A stretch of DNA of 43,251 bases, taken from Chloroflexota bacterium (lineage in GTDB: Bacteria > Chloroflexota > Limnocylindria > Limnocylindrales > CSP1-4). This document shows positions 6,555 through 15,684 of this stretch, piece by piece. Numbering within the stretch: the stretch's first letter is position 1; each line of letters opens with the position of its first letter. The DNA is taken from the NCBI GenBank assembly GCA_003152165.1, contig PLZO01000096.1:17951-61201 (forward strand), written 5' to 3'. Made by a program: the position numbers and the translations under genes. A model generated the notes under the pieces. It was not told the DNA's origin. It saw nothing but the letters and a program-made list of their open reading frames with translations, and ran no database searches.

Positions 6555-8788
6555 TCAGCCTGCGCGCCGGCGACCTGCGCGGCAGCGACCTGCGCGGCGG
6601 CCTGCGCGGCGGCGACCTCCTCCGCGGCGTGATCGCGGGTTGTGCTGATCCGCTGTTCCAGGCGAACCGTGCGCTGCTCGCCTGGTTGCAGGTGAATCGG
6701 CCATGAGAAAAGCTGGCCGCTGCCCTGGTAGATCCGCTCGAAGCCGCCGTCCGAGTTCGAGACGGTTTCGATCGGCGCCCACCAGGTGTCGGCGGCTGGA
6801 TCAATGGTGGTTTCCAGCCGAATCCCGACGGCGTCATTGCCGGCCGCCACCTCGGTCAGTGCCGCTTCGGCTCCGCTGCCATCGTGGGCTGATCGCTCGC
6901 CTCGAACCTCGTGGTAGGCCGCCGGGTTGGCGCCGCCGCCCAGGAAGATCAGCGACCACTCGATCCCCATGCGGCCGTCAATCGGCTCATTGCCGCGATG
7001 CTCGACGACGATGTCCAGCGCGAGCGTTGGGCTGCGCCGATCGCCTCCGATCGTCAGGCGCTTCTCGAGCCGCAGCGCCTGTCGCTCGCCACCGGCGGCG
7101 GCCCGCACGGAGCCATCCCGGCGCACGACCAGCCGGTCGTCGGCGAGCTCGACCAGCTCGAAGGCGCCGTCGACGAAATCACCCAGCTCGGTCTCGTTTG
7201 CGGCCGCGAAAGCATCGGGCGACGTATCCACCGGCAGGAATCGGACCAGGCCGGATCGGCGTTCGTGGCTGTCGTAATGGATTCGGTCCGCCAGCCCGGT
7301 CTCTTTGGAGCGGACGGCGCCGTGGATCGAGGCCACCGGCAGGACCGTGGCGAAGGGGCCCCCGTCGGGCGCCTCGATCAGGGTGCGGTGGTACGCTTCC
7401 GGACGCCGGCGCATGACGCAGGCGAGGGCATGACGGACCGCTCGAATGTCCCAGCCGCCGATTCCCGCGCCGGAGTCGAGCTTGATCCCGAGAACCTGTC
7501 CGGGAGCCGCCAGTCGGACCTCCGCAATCCCGTCCAGGTCAAGGTCGACCAGCCCGCCGCCGTCGACCCGTCCTCCCTCGGCGCGCACGGCGTTATCGGC
7601 CAGGTCCTCGGCTGCGATGAGGTGCTCCGCGGTGGCCAGCCGAACGTGGGCGATGTAGACCCCACCGAACAGGCCGTGCCAGTAGCCATCATTCGATTGG
7701 CCCTGGTAGAGGTGGTCGATCGCGCGCCGGCGGATCAACGCCTTCTCGCCCGGATCAGAGCCGAGCGCCGCCACCTTGGCGCTCGTCCGGAGCATCTGCT
7801 TGTGGAGGTCGTTGATCTCGCGGTAGCGGACCTGGAAATTTCGCCAGAAGCCACCCCGCAGGTAGCGCGCCTCGGGGCTACCGGCCTTGATCGCCGCGTG
7901 CAGGATCCGGCTGAACTCACGGCTCTCGTCGGGGGGCAGCGCCCACTCGCCCATCTCGGCATAGGACGAGGTCGGAACGTAGATCCGGCCGATCGGCGGT
8001 TCGCGCGCCAGCCAGGACGAGGGACTGACGGTTGTGAGCCAGTCGCGGTTTGCCTCCAGCGCATCGAAGAAGCGATCGACCCAGCGCTGCGAGCCCCAGC
8101 ACTGATCCCAGGTGGTTGGCCACGCCCCGAACTTCTCGCCGTCGTCGCCCATTATTCCGATCCGGGTTCCGTCCTCGGTCGCATGCTCGCGCAGGTAGGC
8201 GATCACGTCCTCCACCTGGCCGAACGGGATCCGGTAGCGCAACCCCTGCTCGGTTCCGAAGACCGTCAGGAGCTGGCCCTGGTCCTCCGTGACGTAGGCC
8301 CCCCACAGGTTCGCCTCGGGGATCGCTGCCGCCCGGAAGTGCGCGTCGTCGAGGATGGTCCAGGCGTAACCGGCTCGGGCCAGGGCGAGCGGCAGGTCCG
8401 GTTCCCAGACGCGTTCCGCCAGCCAGGCGCCGCGTGGTCGGATGCCGGCGATCGCCTCGAGCTCGTCAGCCATCCGGACCAGCTGGCCTATCCGGTCGGA
8501 CTCGGGCAGCGATGCCAGGACCGGCTCGTAGTACCCCCCGCCGAGCAGCTCTACCCGTCCAGAGGCGACGAGGGCGCGCAGGCGCTCGAAGAAACCCGGC
8601 TGCTCGCGTCTGAACCAGTCGAGCAGCGGGCCGGAGTAATGGAGGGACAGGCTGAGCCCGGGGTGGCGCTCGATCGCCTCGAGCATTGGTTGGTAGGCCT
8701 GCTCGTAGACCTGGCCGATCACCCAGCCGAAGTTGCCGACCGGCTGATGGTTGTGGATCGCGAGCGCCAGGGCGATCCGGGGTGGCAC
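6551..8788 (-). CDS. GH57 family 4-alpha-glucanotransferase-like enzyme
   Basis: A 745-residue protein with all five GH57 signatures: HNHQP (12-16), ELLGGGYYEP (~80-89), WLAERVWEP with predicted nucleophile Glu125, GDDGEKFG with predicted acid/base Asp215, and YAEMGEW. Glu125 and Asp215 correspond closely to the catalytic pair of the Thermococcus litoralis glucanotransferase. The C-terminal half resembles the beta-rich domains of that enzyme. It ends in a low-complexity Ala/Gln/Val tail. It likely transfers alpha-1,4-glucan segments in storage-glucan turnover. The GTG start is five bases after the glgP stop, so the two form an operon. Amylase activity cannot be excluded. Confidence 0.88.
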   Translation of the reverse strand: MPPRIALALAIHNHQPVGNFGWVIGQVYEQAYQPMLEAIERHPGLSLSLHYSGPLLDWFRREQPGFFERLRALVASGRVELLGGGYYEPVLASLPESDRIGQLVRMADELEAIAGIRPRGAWLAERVWEPDLPLALARAGYAWTILDDAHFRAAAIPEANLWGAYVTEDQGQLLTVFGTEQGLRYRIPFGQVEDVIAYLREHATEDGTRIGIMGDDGEKFGAWPTTWDQCWGSQRWVDRFFDALEANRDWLTTVSPSSWLAREPPIGRIYVPTSSYAEMGEWALPPDESREFSRILHAAIKAGSPEARYLRGGFWRNFQVRYREINDLHKQMLRTSAKVAALGSDPGEKALIRRRAIDHLYQGQSNDGYWHGLFGGVYIAHVRLATAEHLIAAEDLADNAVRAEGGRVDGGGLVDLDLDGIAEVRLAAPGQVLGIKLDSGAGIGGWDIRAVRHALACVMRRRPEAYHRTLIEAPDGGPFATVLPVASIHGAVRSKETGLADRIHYDSHERRSGLVRFLPVDTSPDAFAAANETELGDFVDGAFELVELADDRLVVRRDGSVRAAAGGERQALRLEKRLTIGGDRRSPTLALDIVVEHRGNEPIDGRMGIEWSLIFLGGGANPAAYHEVRGERSAHDGSGAEAALTEVAAGNDAVGIRLETTIDPAADTWWAPIETVSNSDGGFERIYQGSGQLFSWPIHLQPGEQRTVRLEQRISTTRDHAAEEVAAAQAAAQVAAAQVAGAQAD

Positions 8789-8793
8789 GCGGG

Positions 8794-11046
8794 TCAGCCC
8801 GCTCCGAGGCTCGCCGGGCTGCGCTCGACCGCCTGGCCGTCGACCGCCTTGGGCTCGGCCGCCTTGCGTTCGGTCCGGTGGTCTATCGGCACGCCGGCGG
8901 CCGGCAGGTAGAGCTGCTCCGTGTATTCGTGGAGCATCCGCGTCGTCGAGAAACGCCAGATCGTCGAGGCGATCGAGCTCCGCATCCGCTCCGTCCAGCC
9001 GGTCGGGATGCCACTCGGGCCACGCTCGTAATAGCGCGGCACGATCTCATCCTCGAGGATCCGGTAGAGATCCAGGGCATCCGCCCAGTCCTGGGCACCT
9101 TCGTCGGGATTCTGCTCCCGGCTCCCGATCGCCCAGCCGTTGTCGCCGGTCCAGCCTTCGTCCCACCAGCCATCGAGGATCGACGCGTTGACCACGCCGT
9201 TCTGGGCCGCCTTCATCCCGCTGGTCCCGGAGGCCTCGAGCGGACGGCGCGGGTTGTTCAGCCAGACATCGACGCCCTGGACGAGGAAACGGGCGATGCG
9301 CATATCGTAGTCCTCGAGGATGAATACCCGGCCACGGAGGCCCGCCGACCGGGAGCGCTCGAAGATCTGCTGGATGACGCCCTGGCCCGGGCGATCGGCC
9401 GGATGAGCCTTGCCGGCGAAGACGATCTGCACCGGGCGCTCGGGGTGCCACAGGAGGCGGGCCAGCCGTTCGACATCGGTGAACAGCAGCCCAGCCCGCT
9501 TGTAGGTTGCAAAGCGTCGGGCGAAGCCGATTGTCAGGATCTCCGGGTCGAGCGCCTCCTCGAGCTGCTCGAGGACGCCGGGTGCCTCACCGTGTCGGGC
9601 GAACTGGCTGCGCAGCCGCTTGCGGGCGAACATCGCCAGCTCGCTCTTCTGGCGCTGGTGGGCGGCCCACAGGTCGCGCTCAGGGATGCGCGCGAGATGC
9701 TCCCAGAAGCGGCCTGCCTTCGTCTGGGGATCGAGGTCGTCGAGGTCCGCACCGAGGACATTGGCGTACAGCCCGTTCATCTCCGTCCCGACCCAGGTCG
9801 GGGCGTGAACGCCATTGGTGATGCCCAGGATCCGCCGCTCGCCGAGCATTGGTGCCCAGGTCGCATTGGCCGTGGCCGCGTGGAGCTGGCTGACCGCGTT
9901 CGCGGCACACGACAGGCGGAGCGACAGGGCGGTCATGTCGAATTGGCGAGGATCATCGTCCACCCCACGACCCAGCAGCAGCAGCCGCTCGATGTCGATC
10001 GAGCCAGCGGCCGACGGGTCATCAGTCCCGAGCAGCGGCCCGGCGACCCGCCGGACGAGGTCCGCGTCGAAGCGCTCGTTGCCGGCCGAGACAGGGGTGT
10101 GGATCGTGAACACGCTGCTCGAGCGGACCTGCTCGAACGCCCGGTCGAAGCTGGCTCCACCGGCCACCAGCTCGCGGGCGCGTTCCGCCAGCAGGAATGC
10201 ACTGTGGCCCTCGTTCAGGTGCCAGGCCGCCGGACTGATCCCGAGCGCCCGGATCGCCCGGGTCCCGGCGACACCCAGGACCAGCTCCTGGTGGAGGCGC
10301 ATCTCGCGGCCGCGGACATAGAGGATGTGACTGATCGGCCGATCGGCCTCATCGTTTTCATTGTTGTCCGTGTCGAGCAGAAGGGTCGGGACACGGCCGA
10401 CCTGGGCGACCCAGACCGCCACGTGGAGCGTTCGACCGGGCAGCTCGATCGTGACCGTCAGCGGATCGCCGTAGCGATCGGCTGCCCGCAGGACCGGCAA
10501 GCGGGCCAGGTCGTAATCCGGGTAGGCATGCTCCTGGTGGCCGTCGGCGTCGATCGTCTGGCGGAAGTAGCCCTTGCGGTACATCAGCCCGACGCCGATG
10601 AACGGCAGGGCCATGTCAGAGGCGGTCTTGAGGTGGTCGCCGGCCAGCACGCCCAGGCCGCCCGAGTAGATCCCCAGGCTTTCGTAGAAGCCGTATTCGG
10701 CGCAGAAGTACGCTACCGGCCCCTCAAGCGACCGGGGGTACTGGCGATGGAACCAGTGGTTTCGGCCGTTCGCCACGTACGCGTCGAGATCGGCGATCAC
10801 GGCCTGATACTCGACCAGGAAGTCCTGGTCCTCGAGCAGGGTCCGCCAGTCGACGGCGCCTTCCAGGACAGCCACGGGGTTGCGATAGCGGGTCCAGGCT
10901 GCCGCGTCGATCCGATTGAACAGGACCTTTGCCCGGGGATGCCAGGTCCACCACAGGTTGTAGGCGAGCGGCCGGAGACCCTCCAGCTGGGGTGGCAGGC
11001 GGAACGGCGCGCCGGGCATCGTCGGGACGCGAACCAGAGGATCCAT
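8794..11046 (-). CDS. glgP: Alpha-glucan (glycogen/starch) phosphorylase
   Basis: A 750-residue protein of the short phosphorylase type. It begins with LRPLAYNLWWTWHP, followed by VAYFCAEYGFYESLGIYSGGLGVLAGDHLKT and HLNEGHSAF. The PLP lysine is in ASGTSGMKAAQNG near residue 622. It releases glucose-1-phosphate from alpha-1,4-glucan. The C-terminal ~40 residues (TERKAAEPKAVDGQAVE) are charged and outside the domain. I chose ATG 11046; ATG 11079 adds 11 residues and has GGGAG 10 bases upstream. It is divergent from glgA and followed by the GH57 gene, giving a synthesis/degradation unit with a shared control region. Confidence 0.92.
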   Translation of the reverse strand: MDPLVRVPTMPGAPFRLPPQLEGLRPLAYNLWWTWHPRAKVLFNRIDAAAWTRYRNPVAVLEGAVDWRTLLEDQDFLVEYQAVIADLDAYVANGRNHWFHRQYPRSLEGPVAYFCAEYGFYESLGIYSGGLGVLAGDHLKTASDMALPFIGVGLMYRKGYFRQTIDADGHQEHAYPDYDLARLPVLRAADRYGDPLTVTIELPGRTLHVAVWVAQVGRVPTLLLDTDNNENDEADRPISHILYVRGREMRLHQELVLGVAGTRAIRALGISPAAWHLNEGHSAFLLAERARELVAGGASFDRAFEQVRSSSVFTIHTPVSAGNERFDADLVRRVAGPLLGTDDPSAAGSIDIERLLLLGRGVDDDPRQFDMTALSLRLSCAANAVSQLHAATANATWAPMLGERRILGITNGVHAPTWVGTEMNGLYANVLGADLDDLDPQTKAGRFWEHLARIPERDLWAAHQRQKSELAMFARKRLRSQFARHGEAPGVLEQLEEALDPEILTIGFARRFATYKRAGLLFTDVERLARLLWHPERPVQIVFAGKAHPADRPGQGVIQQIFERSRSAGLRGRVFILEDYDMRIARFLVQGVDVWLNNPRRPLEASGTSGMKAAQNGVVNASILDGWWDEGWTGDNGWAIGSREQNPDEGAQDWADALDLYRILEDEIVPRYYERGPSGIPTGWTERMRSSIASTIWRFSTTRMLHEYTEQLYLPAAGVPIDHRTERKAAEPKAVDGQAVERSPASLGAG

Positions 11047-11172
11047 GCGCGGCGAATGATAGGCGAGGGAACGGGCCATCGGCGCGACGCTCCCGTCCGA
11101 CGCGCCCAGTCCGCCTCGACGGTACGGGCCCGCGCCGCCACAATGACCACCGGACTCGTCGACAATGGTGCC

Positions 11173-12711
11173 ATGCATGTCGTCTCCGTGGCCGCTGAAT
11201 GCGAACCGTGGGCGAAGGCCGGTGGACTGGGCGACGTGGTTGACGCCCTGGCGCGTGGCCTCGGCCGAACGGGCGCGCTCGACGGACCGGTGGATGTCTT
11301 CCTGCCGGCCTACCGCTCGGTCGCGCTGCCCGCCAACAGCCTTGTAGAGGAGGTCCGGGTGGACGTACCCGGACCCTACGGGCCGTCGACCCCGGCCCAC
11401 CCCGACGGCGTCGGGACCGTGATCATCCGCTCGGTCGTGACCCGCGGCTACCGGCTCAGGCTGGTCGATTTCCCGCCTGCCTTCGACCGTGACGCGATCT
11501 ACGGTCACCCGGACGATGCCTGGCGATTCGGCCTGCTGGGGCGGGCGGCGCTCGAGACACTGCGGGCCGAGGCTCGGCCGGTCGACCTCCTGCACGTCCA
11601 CGACTGGCACGCCTCGACCGCGCTCGTCCTGCGCGATCGCTTCTACCCCGCCGATCCGATCGTGGGCCGGGGCCACCTCGCAGCGATCCTGACGATCCAC
11701 AACCTTGCCTATCACGGCTGGGTCGAGCGGACGGAGCTGGCCACCCTCGGCCTGGTCGTTGGTGATCCGGTGGTCGGGCGCGGCGCCGCCGGCATCGACC
11801 TCCTCAGGGCGGGGATCGAGCGGGCCGATCTCGTGAACACGGTCAGTCCTACGTTTGCCGCGGAGGCGTTGACCGCCGAGCTCGGATTTGGGCTCGACCA
11901 GACCCTGCGCTGGAAGGCCGCACAGCCCGACCTGGCCGGCCAGCCGCGTTTCTTGGGGATCCTCAACGGAATCGACCCAGCCGTGTGGGATCCGTCGACC
12001 GATGGCGACCTGGCGGCGCCGTACTCCGCGGCGGATCGGGCCGGCAAGGCGAGCTGCCGAGCGGACCTGCTCGATCGAGTCGGCTTCGACCCGGGCGACG
12101 ATGGACCAGTCCTGGGGATGATCGGCCGGCTCGATCCACAGAAGGGCTTCGACCTCCTGGCTGAGGCTGCAGCGCGGCTGCTGGCGGCCGGCGCTCGACT
12201 GGTCGTCCAGGGCAGCGGCGATCCGGCGCTGGCTGCGCCATTCCGGGCGCTCGCCAAACGGCGGCCGGACCGGATCGTCCTGAACGAGCGGTTCGACCGG
12301 GTGATGGCCCGCCGGATCTACGCCGGCTGCGACCTGTTGCTCATGCCCAGCCGGTTCGAACCGTGCGGTCAGGGCCAGATGATCGCCCTGCGCTATGGCA
12401 CCCCGCCGATCGTTCACCGGACCGGTGGCCTGGCCGACACGGTGATTGACGAGCACCTCCACCCCGGCACCGGCACCGGCTTCGTCTTCGAGCATCCGAC
12501 CGCTGAGGGGCTGGCCGGGGCGTGTGAGCAGGCGTTCGAGACGCGGGCCGACGCAGCCGCCTGGTCCGGCCTGGTGGAGCGCGGGATGGCCGTCGACAAC
12601 GATTGGGCCTCGGGCCCGACTGCGGCCTACCTCGACGCCGATCGACGGGCGATCGCCCTCGCCCACGCGCCCGGAGCTGGGCAGAGCCGGCGTCGGGCGC
12701 CGAGACCGTAA
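11173..12711 (+). CDS. glgA: Glycogen synthase (GT5)
   Basis: A 512-residue protein starting MHVVSVAAECEPWAKAGGLGD; KAGGLGD (15-21) is the GT5 sugar-nucleotide site. Further family motifs are LLHVHDWHAS, LTIHNLAYHG, LGILNGIDP, GMIGRLDPQKGFDL, LMPSRFEPCGQGQ and HRTGGLADTV, which carry the usual C-terminal-domain catalytic residues. It extends alpha-1,4-glucan from ADP- or UDP-glucose in the cytoplasm. No glgB or glgC is present in the window, so branching and precursor supply are encoded elsewhere. The open frame continues far upstream, but homology fixes the start at ATG 11173. A basic 10-residue tail follows the domain. Confidence 0.93.
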   Translation: MHVVSVAAECEPWAKAGGLGDVVDALARGLGRTGALDGPVDVFLPAYRSVALPANSLVEEVRVDVPGPYGPSTPAHPDGVGTVIIRSVVTRGYRLRLVDFPPAFDRDAIYGHPDDAWRFGLLGRAALETLRAEARPVDLLHVHDWHASTALVLRDRFYPADPIVGRGHLAAILTIHNLAYHGWVERTELATLGLVVGDPVVGRGAAGIDLLRAGIERADLVNTVSPTFAAEALTAELGFGLDQTLRWKAAQPDLAGQPRFLGILNGIDPAVWDPSTDGDLAAPYSAADRAGKASCRADLLDRVGFDPGDDGPVLGMIGRLDPQKGFDLLAEAAARLLAAGARLVVQGSGDPALAAPFRALAKRRPDRIVLNERFDRVMARRIYAGCDLLLMPSRFEPCGQGQMIALRYGTPPIVHRTGGLADTVIDEHLHPGTGTGFVFEHPTAEGLAGACEQAFETRADAAAWSGLVERGMAVDNDWASGPTAAYLDADRRAIALAHAPGAGQSRRRAPRP

Positions 12712-12791
12712 GCAAGCGTTCTGACGCGGGCGTCCACCGGCGATCGCCTCGCCGTGTCAGAATCGACCGACCCAGATCAGCGGAGGTGTCC

Positions 12792-13181
12792 ATGGCCCGC
12801 CAGTTCGTCGTCCAGCTCCCGAACCAGCCTGGTGCGCTCGCCGTCCTCGCCGAGGCGCTGGCGGAGCGTGGTGTCGACCTGCGGGCGATCGGCGGTGGCG
12901 GGATCGGTGACGTTGGCCACGTGATCATGACCACGGCCAACGACGACGGCGCGCGCGCGGTACTCGACGGCGGAGGCTATACGTTCGTTGAGGGCGAGTC
13001 GATCCTGGCCGAGGTCGGTGATCGACCGGGCGGAATGGCCGGCGTGGCCCGCGACCTGTCCGATGCCGGGGTGAATATCCTCGGCCACCTGTTCCTGGGT
13101 CGGTGGGGCGATCGGGCGATGTTCACGTTTGTCGTGGACGACCCGGACAAGGCACGGCCGATCCTCGAGCGCAAGCCCTAG
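12792..13181 (+). CDS. Tandem ACT domain protein
   Basis: A 129-residue protein consisting of two ACT-like repeats. The first starts RQFVVQLPNQPGALAVLAEAL (~3-23) and the second EVGDRPGGMAGVARDLSDAGVNI (~75-97); each has the N/D-x-P-G loop between the first strand and helix. ACT domains bind amino acids or other small ligands. Stand-alone tandem ACT proteins are usually small regulators with unknown targets. GGAGG at 12782-12786, five bases before the ATG, is one of the clearest ribosome-binding sites in the window and rules out longer starts. It lies 80 bases after glgA and 61 before the racemase gene, so its partner is not obvious. Confidence 0.8.
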   Translation: MARQFVVQLPNQPGALAVLAEALAERGVDLRAIGGGGIGDVGHVIMTTANDDGARAVLDGGGYTFVEGESILAEVGDRPGGMAGVARDLSDAGVNILGHLFLGRWGDRAMFTFVVDDPDKARPILERKP

Positions 13182-13242
13182 GCCGCCTCAGCGCGGCCCG
13201 GCCCGGGCGCATCCGCGCAAACGCAGCCTCGAGGCATCGCCA

Positions 13243-14352
13243 ATGCGGTTCGATCGAATGATCACGGCCGTGGACGCGCACGCGGCCGGTGAGCCCGGCC
13301 GGGTCATCACTGGCGGCGTCCTCGACGTCCCGGGCGCGACGATGCTCGAGAAGATGGCTCATCTGCGCGATCACGGCGATGACCTGCGCAAGCTGATGCT
13401 GCGTGAGCCGCGGGGCTACCCGGCGGCCAACTGCAACCTGATCCTGCCGCCGACCATCCCCGGCGCCGACGCCGGCTACGTGATCATGGAGCAGGTCGAA
13501 TACCCCGCCATGTCAGGCTCCAACACGATCTGCGTTGCCACCGTCCTGATCGAGACCGGGATGGTCCCCGTTGTCGAGCCGGTGACGACCCTCCGGCTCG
13601 AGTCGCCGGCGGGCCTGATCGAGGTCAGGGCCGAGGTGCGCGGCGGGCGTGTCCTGAGCGTCACCTTCCGGAACGTACCGGCGTTCGCCGTTCATCTTGA
13701 CGCGGTGGTCGAAGTGCCCCACCTGGGCTCGGTCACGGTCGATGTTGCCTGGGGCGGCATGTTCTACGTGATCGCCGACGCCGGGCGGTTCGGCCTCCGG
13801 ATCACGCCCGACGAAGCGCGCGACATCGTCCGGATCGGCGAGATGGTCAAGCTGGCGACCCAGGAGCAGTTGCCGGTCCGCCATCCCGAGAACCCCGACC
13901 TGACAACCGGGGTGACGATCGCCCAGATCTCCGGGCCAGCCCACGCCGCGGGGTCGAGCCGGCGTAACGCGGTGATCGTGTCGACCGGCCAGGCCTCGTG
14001 GGATCGGCCGGAAAGCTGGACGGGCGCGATCGATCGGTCGCCGTGCGGGACAGGCACAAGCGCGAAGATGGCCTGCGAGCATGCCCGGGGCCGGCTGGCC
14101 CTCGATCAGTCGTTCGTCCACGAGGGGATCCTCGGGACCACGTTCACCGGCCGACTGGTCGCGACGACAACCGTCGGCGATCGCCCGGCGGTGATCCCCA
14201 CGATCACCGGCCGAGCCTGGATCACCGGCTTCGCCCAGTACGTCCTGGCCGCGGACGACCCGTTCCCGACGGGCTACACGCTGACCGACATCTGGGCCAC
14301 GGCCGACGGTGTCGCGAGCGAAACTGCGACGGAAGGAGAAGGCCGCGTCTAG
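13243..14352 (+). CDS. Proline racemase superfamily protein, Ser/Cys type (possible hydroxyproline epimerase)
   Basis: A 369-residue protein. The first catalytic loop, normally MCGHGT, is MSGSNTIC, putting Ser91 where the first Cys sits; the second loop DRSPCGTGTSAKMA keeps Cys268. The superfamily has Cys/Cys (proline racemase, 4-hydroxyproline epimerase), Thr/Cys (trans-3-hydroxyproline dehydratase) and Ser/Cys members; the last have been linked to 3- and 4-hydroxyproline epimerisation. An amino-acid epimerase or dehydratase role is therefore likely, but the exact substrate is open. It converges on a DapA-family gene ~430 bases away, a family that includes the deaminase of hydroxyproline breakdown. 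The upstream ribosome-binding site is weak (GAGG). Confidence 0.82.
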   Translation: MRFDRMITAVDAHAAGEPGRVITGGVLDVPGATMLEKMAHLRDHGDDLRKLMLREPRGYPAANCNLILPPTIPGADAGYVIMEQVEYPAMSGSNTICVATVLIETGMVPVVEPVTTLRLESPAGLIEVRAEVRGGRVLSVTFRNVPAFAVHLDAVVEVPHLGSVTVDVAWGGMFYVIADAGRFGLRITPDEARDIVRIGEMVKLATQEQLPVRHPENPDLTTGVTIAQISGPAHAAGSSRRNAVIVSTGQASWDRPESWTGAIDRSPCGTGTSAKMACEHARGRLALDQSFVHEGILGTTFTGRLVATTTVGDRPAVIPTITGRAWITGFAQYVLAADDPFPTGYTLTDIWATADGVASETATEGEGRV

Positions 14353-14516
14353 AACTGGGGCTTGACCACCATGAAGAAGACGATCAGGACGAGCAGCACC
14401 GTCAGAAATATGCCGCCGTTCTGAGCCCGCTTGCCGAGCGCGAAGAACTCGGCCAGAGGTGGACCGGGTGGGGTCCCGGGCGTGGACGCCGGCATCGCCT
14501 CGACGACGTGGATCAT
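14349..14516 (-). CDS. Small tail-anchored membrane protein or gene remnant
   Basis: ATG 14516 gives 55 residues: a Pro/Thr-rich start, AEFFALGKRAQNGG, then one hydrophobic helix (FLTVLLVLIVFFMVV) ending KPQF. The frame stays open upstream to 14717, and the segment just before the ATG (ITFASFIQARTVES) looks more protein-like than the rest. This suggests the end of a longer membrane protein, perhaps DUF2269-like, that has lost its front. It overlaps the racemase stop by four bases, tail to tail. It could be a true small membrane protein, a pseudogene or chance. Confidence 0.35.
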   Translation of the reverse strand: MIHVVEAMPASTPGTPPGPPLAEFFALGKRAQNGGIFLTVLLVLIVFFMVVKPQF

Positions 14517-14660
14517 CGACTCCACCGTCCGCGCCTGGATAAAGCTCGCAAACGTGATTGCGACGCGACCTGCGCCAGACGAATGTGAACGACCACCTTT
14601 GGCCCCGACCCTGTCGTTTTCCAGTGTCACAGGCCGAGAATCGGCCGAATCGGGTCCCAC

Positions 14661-14699
14661 CGCGTCGTTTTCCTGCCCCAGGCGCCGGGAAACGACGCG
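14661..14699. terminator. Inverted repeat downstream of the nine-gene operon
   Basis: CGCGTCGTTTTCC (14661-14673) and GGAAACGACGCG (14688-14699) pair over 12 bases with one bulged T and a 14-base loop. It lies ~80 bases beyond the dapA-like stop on the minus strand, fitting a termination or RNA-stability hairpin; there is no U-tract. An extra GTCGTTTTCC at 14613-14622 repeats the left arm. Confidence 0.4.
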
Positions 14700-14781
14700 C
14701 TCGTGAGATCTCGTCATTTACCTTCGTCTGACGCAGGTCCGACCTGGCGATGATCCGGGCGCCCCAGCCTGCCACGAAAGG

Positions 14782-15684
14782 TCAGGCCGGGTCGAAGCGC
14801 TCCGGGGCCGGCACCATGCGGAGGCGCTCGAACAGGTCGTCGAGCTCCTCGAGGGTGGTTGGGTCAAGGGTTGGCACCGGCCCCCGGGTGCGCTGCGTCG
14901 TAAAGATTCTGCGTCGTCGCAGAACCTCCTTGCGGATGGCCAAACCAACGAATTGCTGTGCTTCGAACTGGATCAGCGGCAGATACCGATCGAACATCAG
15001 GCCCGCGTCACGTAGGCTGCCTGCCTCGACCAGCTCCCGGACGCCGCGCAGGATCTCCGGGTAGGCGAAGCCGGTCATCGTGCCGCAGGCACCACGGCGC
15101 AACTCACCCAGCGCCGACACGCCACCGAGGCCGCCGAAGACGTCGAGATCGGGGGCCGCGCCCAGCAGCCGGGCGATCTTGGCCGGCGTCGGCGGATCCT
15201 CGATCTTCATCGTCCGGCTGCCGCTCGACGTAGCCGCGGCCAGCAGGATGCTGACCGGAATCAGGACGCCGGTTGCGTTCGGCTCGTCCTGAATCACGAG
15301 CGGCAGGCCACCCTCGGCCGCACCCTTGAAGTAGTAGGGCAACTGGTCGACGTTGCGGAGGAGTGGGGGAGCGGCCACCATTGCGGCACAGGCACCCAGC
15401 CCGCGGGCCTGGCTCACAAGCTCGAGAGTCGTCGTGATCGCGGCGGCGGAACAGCCGACCGCAATCGGCAGGCGGCCCGCCGCGGCATCGAAGACCGTCC
15501 GAAGGCTCGCCGCGCGTTCGTCAGCGCTGAGCGCCCCCGGTTCAGCCATGACGCCCATCACGGTCAGGCCATCTACTCCCCAGGCGACGGCCGCGTCGAC
15601 GAGCCGGCCCAGGCTCGCGAGGTCGAGCCCGCCGTCCGCCGCGAACGGAGTCGGCACGATGTACCAGGTCCCGCGCAGTCTCAT
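14782..15684 (-). CDS. DapA/DHDPS-family class I aldolase or dehydratase
   Basis: A 300-residue TIM-barrel protein of normal length. Lys160 in TMKIED is the Schiff-base lysine. The usual GTTGE is VMGVMAE (~42-48) and the Y-N-x-P motif is Q-D-E-P (132-135), so the Tyr that relays protons in DHDPS and KDG aldolase is replaced by Gln. This rules out a true DapA and points to a different reaction on a pyruvate-like substrate. It is the last gene of the minus operon, and its ATG overlaps the GNAT stop (ATGA). A retro-aldol or dehydration step in sugar-acid or hydroxyproline-type catabolism is a reasonable guess, not shown. Confidence 0.82.
   Translation of the reverse strand: MRLRGTWYIVPTPFAADGGLDLASLGRLVDAAVAWGVDGLTVMGVMAEPGALSADERAASLRTVFDAAAGRLPIAVGCSAAAITTTLELVSQARGLGACAAMVAAPPLLRNVDQLPYYFKGAAEGGLPLVIQDEPNATGVLIPVSILLAAATSSGSRTMKIEDPPTPAKIARLLGAAPDLDVFGGLGGVSALGELRRGACGTMTGFAYPEILRGVRELVEAGSLRDAGLMFDRYLPLIQFEAQQFVGLAIRKEVLRRRRIFTTQRTRGPVPTLDPTTLEELDDLFERLRMVPAPERFDPA

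Noticed and set aside
8686-12711. A 1341-codon plus-strand open frame and a 1290-codon minus-strand frame covering the same DNA
   Set aside because: Only the 3' part of the plus frame (glgA from 11173) and of the minus frame (glgP from 11046) has domain content; the rest are G+C-rich antisense shadows.
12719-12762. TTCTGAC/GTCAGAA inverted repeat between glgA and the ACT gene as a terminator
   Set aside because: The arms are only seven bases with a 30-base loop and no U-tract, too weak to call.
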